From Gonium pectorale (lineage: Eukaryota; Chlorophyta; Chlorophyceae; Chlamydomonadales; Volvocaceae), in NCBI GenBank assembly GCA_001584585.1, contig LSYV01000082.1:130005-149586 (forward strand): 19,582 nucleotides of DNA, given 5' to 3'. Numbering within the stretch: the first letter of the stretch is position 1; each line of letters starts with the position of its first letter. The position numbers and the translations under genes are program-made. Of the stretch, positions 17,199-19,582 are shown one piece after another. The notes below the pieces were generated by a model. That model was not told the origin of the DNA and searched no databases. It worked only from the letters and a program-made list of their open reading frames with translations.

Positions 17199-18079
17199 TA
17201 TCTTGCAGCTGTTAACAACTACAAATGCGTGGGACCTGCCGTACGTACGTATAATGCTCGTAAGGGCGGACGCGGGTACGTCGACACCCTCTTGGTAGCT
17301 GTTTCAACTGTAACATCCTTGGTTTACACACCGTTTACAACATAGCGGCGCTTCGGCCGTCTGACGGTCTGGACTGGCTTGCCCGACTCTCCGAACCCGC
17401 CAGGTCCGCCGGCGTGACGGGGGCACCGTATGTGGGAGGGCGTGCCGTCCAGGTGGCAGGGACCGGCGCTGAGCATGCAGACCCGATGACTGGCGTCCCG
17501 CTGTAACAGACCGCCAAGGCAGGTTGGCAGCGGCGGGCAGGCGGCATGCGAGCGAGTAGAGCGAGTCAAGTTGGGATGAGGCATGAGCTGGGCGGAACCA
17601 CGTGCAGATGAGAGACGGCCGGTTCGGGCGTGTTCGGGCGTGGCTGTCTAGCGTGCCGTGTCCTGTATTAGTACGGCCAGTACGGCCATAAGGCAGTATG
17701 TGCACAGGCTTATACGGATTAACCATTTACGTCTTCGTCCGTATGGTACATACCTGGCTAACGTAGTGGCTTCAGTTCTAGGCTACTAGCAGCAGTGTTG
17801 CACCTGGTGGCCCGCTCAGCTTCATGCTTCATTCCCTCTATAAGTGGACCACAATCAACAAGTCACTCTTAACAGACTATTATATCGGGCTCCGGGTCTG
17901 ACTCCTGTTTCCGCTGGCTGTTCGCCCGTTCGGGTGCCTATCGGCTTCCATATTAAGAATGCCTACAAGGTCGCTGTCACGATAGCGGTATGAACCATGA
18001 AACATAAGCGCGGCACCCTCGGCGGTAGAGCAGGATGCTGAGGCAAAGCGGAAGAGTTGCACCTTCTCGAGAAGGGAGC
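17199..18079 (+). promoter_or_regulatory. Intergenic region and promoter of the last gene, TATA-like element at 17839
   Basis: AT content rises here, especially 17640-17900. CTATAAG contains TATAAG at 17839-17844, 236 bp before the ATG proposed for the next gene. Small repeats are present: GTACGGCCA twice in tandem near 17671 and TACGTACGTA near 17242. No RNA gene was recognised. A - strand frame at 17304-17726 overlaps several poly(A)-like signals and has no known domain. Confidence 0.4.
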
Positions 18080-19582
18080 ATGGAAGACAGCGTGAGTAGT
18101 GAGCCGCTTGTTATGCGGACAGGCGCGCCCGAAGAGCAGCAGCAGGCGGAGTGGGGAAACGGCCATTCTCACCTGTGGACGTTCCAAAACGACCACGTGC
18201 CCTCGCAGCGCGTCCCGTCGCTTCCATGTCCACATATACCTTCTTGCAGCTCATGCGCATGAGCGGGCCGGAAACCAGAACCGTGGCCTCCGTCCCACCG
18301 TCAAGCCCTTGCACACTGCAACTCTCCACGCAACGCCTTCTCCCGCCACCACTTAAACCCTTGCACCTTCCGACCTGGCTCTCCTCGCCCCACAGAGGAG
18401 GCCGTCGGCTGAGTCGCGCCACGTCACCTTTGGCGTCGACGCTGCACCGCAGCCCGCGGGCCTGGCGGAGCCCGCCGGCGGGGTCGCTGCCCCCGCCACC
18501 TCCATCTTCACCTCCCGCTACGTCCTGGATAGCAGCGCCGGCGTCAGCGGCGTCAATGGCCCCGATCGCAGCGGCAGCGCAACGGGCAGCGGCGGCAGCC
18601 GTCCGGGCAGCGGCAGCAGCGGGGCCGGCAGTGGAAGCGGTGGCGGCCGCTCCGAGGCGGGCCGTCCGGGCAGCCCGGGCTCCCTCGGCGCCGGTCCAGT
18701 GCCGCCGGGGGCCGCGCGCCCCGCGGAGCTGCTTCCCCAGTTGGAGGTGCACGACTCGTGTGATAGCGCGCGGGTGAGGGGCGGAGGGGAGGGGAGGGGA
18801 GGGGGACGCTGGGGAGGGGAGAGGGGAAGGCGAGGGGAGAGGGGAAGGGGAGGGGAGAGGGGAAGGTGAAGGGTTTACCCGCTCCGTAGGCAAGCTCGGC
18901 GATGACCAATGCGTAGGTGAGTAAGTTGTGGATGAGGGAGAACGCTGCTGAGTTAGAGAGGTTGAGGGAAATGGGTATATGCGGGTGGAATGGGGGTGGA
19001 ATGGGGGCGCGGATGAGGGCGGCTTACTCACTCCGTGGGCAAGCTGAGCGAGAAGGGAAGGGGAACAGGCCAACAAGCCCAGGCCCCAAGGGACCGACTA
19101 AGCCAACGCATCAAGCCTACATAGTACGCTGTCCTTTCTGACAAAACCACCGCTGTCCTCTCCCTCCCTTCCGCCTTTGCCACTATATTCGCAGATGGCT
19201 TCCAGACCCTCAAAGCTGGGCAAGCCAGCCCACCTGGTGGTTCCGGAGCCCTTCGCCGCGTCGGATGCTCTCCGTACAGCGGATCCGGAGCGGCCCAGCG
19301 GGGGAAATCCCATGAAGCGGATCCCAAGCACCGTACCGGGTTACATCGGGGGCCCGCTCAGCCCGTTCCACAAACCCCAGGCGCCGCCACTCCCATTACC
19401 TCAGCCATCAGCATCACCATCGGCGCCACCGCCATCGGCAGCGACGGAGGGCTGCGGCGGCGCTGACGCGAGCTGCGCCGCCGCCGCGGCGGCGGCGGTA
19501 GTCGGTCGAGGGCGCCACGCGTGCGGGGCGAGCACCGCGGCGGCGGCGGCGCTGGCGGCGGCGCTGGCGGCGGCCGGCGCGG
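18080..19582 (+). CDS. 5' part of an unidentified Ser/Gly/Ala/Pro-rich protein gene (runs off the window)
   Basis: Proposed exons are 18080-18091, 18250-18282, 18396-18773 and 19195 to the end, all phase 0. The two large exons are well supported: each is flanked by good signals (CCCCACAG acceptor and GTGAGG donor; TATTCGCAG acceptor) and is open with strong GC3 codon bias. The first two tiny exons, with MEDS before a GTGAGT donor and LMRMSGPETRT after a TTCTTGCAG acceptor, are less certain. The ATG at 18226 is an alternative start. Exon 3 encodes RRPSAESRHVTFGVDAAP, then SIFTSRYVLDSS, a Ser/Gly linker and PAELLPQLEVHDSCDSAR. Exon 4 has a short motif region, GNPMKRIPSTVPGYIGGPLS followed by PFHKPQ, then Pro/Ala/Ser and poly-Ala tracts. 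I recognise no family. It is probably largely disordered. Confidence 0.6.
18774..18870 (+). repeat. Purine-only (GGGGA/GAGGGG) minisatellite at the start of an intron
   Basis: Immediately after the GTGAGG donor the sense strand is nearly pure G/A, with repeated GGGGAGGGGA, GAGGGGAAGG and related units. It can form G-quadruplex or triplex structures and lies in the 421-nt intron 18774-19194. Confidence 0.85.
18882..19045 (+). repeat. Separated 15-bp repeat in the same intron
   Basis: CTCCGTAGGCAAGCT at 18882-18896 recurs with one change, CTCCGTGGGCAAGCT, at 19031-19045. Weaker similarity extends on both sides, suggesting an old duplication about 149 bp apart. A GGGTGGAATG tandem lies between them. 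Confidence 0.65.

Noticed and set aside
17304..17726. Minus-strand 140-aa frame
   Set aside because: It is Arg/Pro/His-rich with no domain, and overlaps poly(A)-like motifs on both strands in an AT-richer intergenic stretch.

Overview
The window is nuclear DNA of a green alga, most likely Chlamydomonas or a close volvocine relative. The evidence is very high GC with (GCG/GGC)n codon runs, many short introns with GTGAG/GTGCG/GTGGG donors and CAG acceptors, TGTAA polyadenylation signals, and strongly G/C-ending codon use. No bacterial, viral, organellar or mobile-element gene was recognised. All gene models were assembled by hand from splice signals and reading frame.

Layout: (1) 1-1074 (+), the 3' end of an unidentified Ala/Gly/Arg-rich protein gene, with its TGTAA at 1418. 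(2) 1811-3068 (+), a small four-exon gene for a probably plastid-targeted Gly-rich protein with one hydrophobic core segment. (3) 4977-10691 (-), a complete ten-exon gene for a mitochondrial adrenodoxin/ferredoxin-NADP+ reductase (FDXR/MFDR type, about 524 aa), the best-supported call here. It converges on gene 2, and the two tails meet at a palindromic double TGTAA signal (4182-4193). (4) 11201-15708 (+), an eight-exon gene for an approximately 640-aa, probably plastid, CPBP/CAAX-protease-like membrane protein. It is divergent from FDXR across about 509 bp, keeps the EExxxR motif and lacks the expected histidines. (5) 18080 to the window end (+), the 5' part of an unidentified Ser/Gly/Ala/Pro-rich, probably disordered protein gene.

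FDXR should pass electrons from NADPH to mitochondrial [2Fe-2S] ferredoxin, supporting Fe-S cluster assembly and related pathways. Its neighbours have no evident functional link to it, and this is ordinary gene-dense eukaryotic sequence rather than an operon or island. The most notable structures are the palindromic shared poly(A) signal, the apparently catalytically dead CPBP protein, clusters of G-runs just inside most 5' splice sites, a duplicated exon edge in FDXR intron 9, several intronic minisatellites, and three introns that are multiples of three and stop-free in frame.
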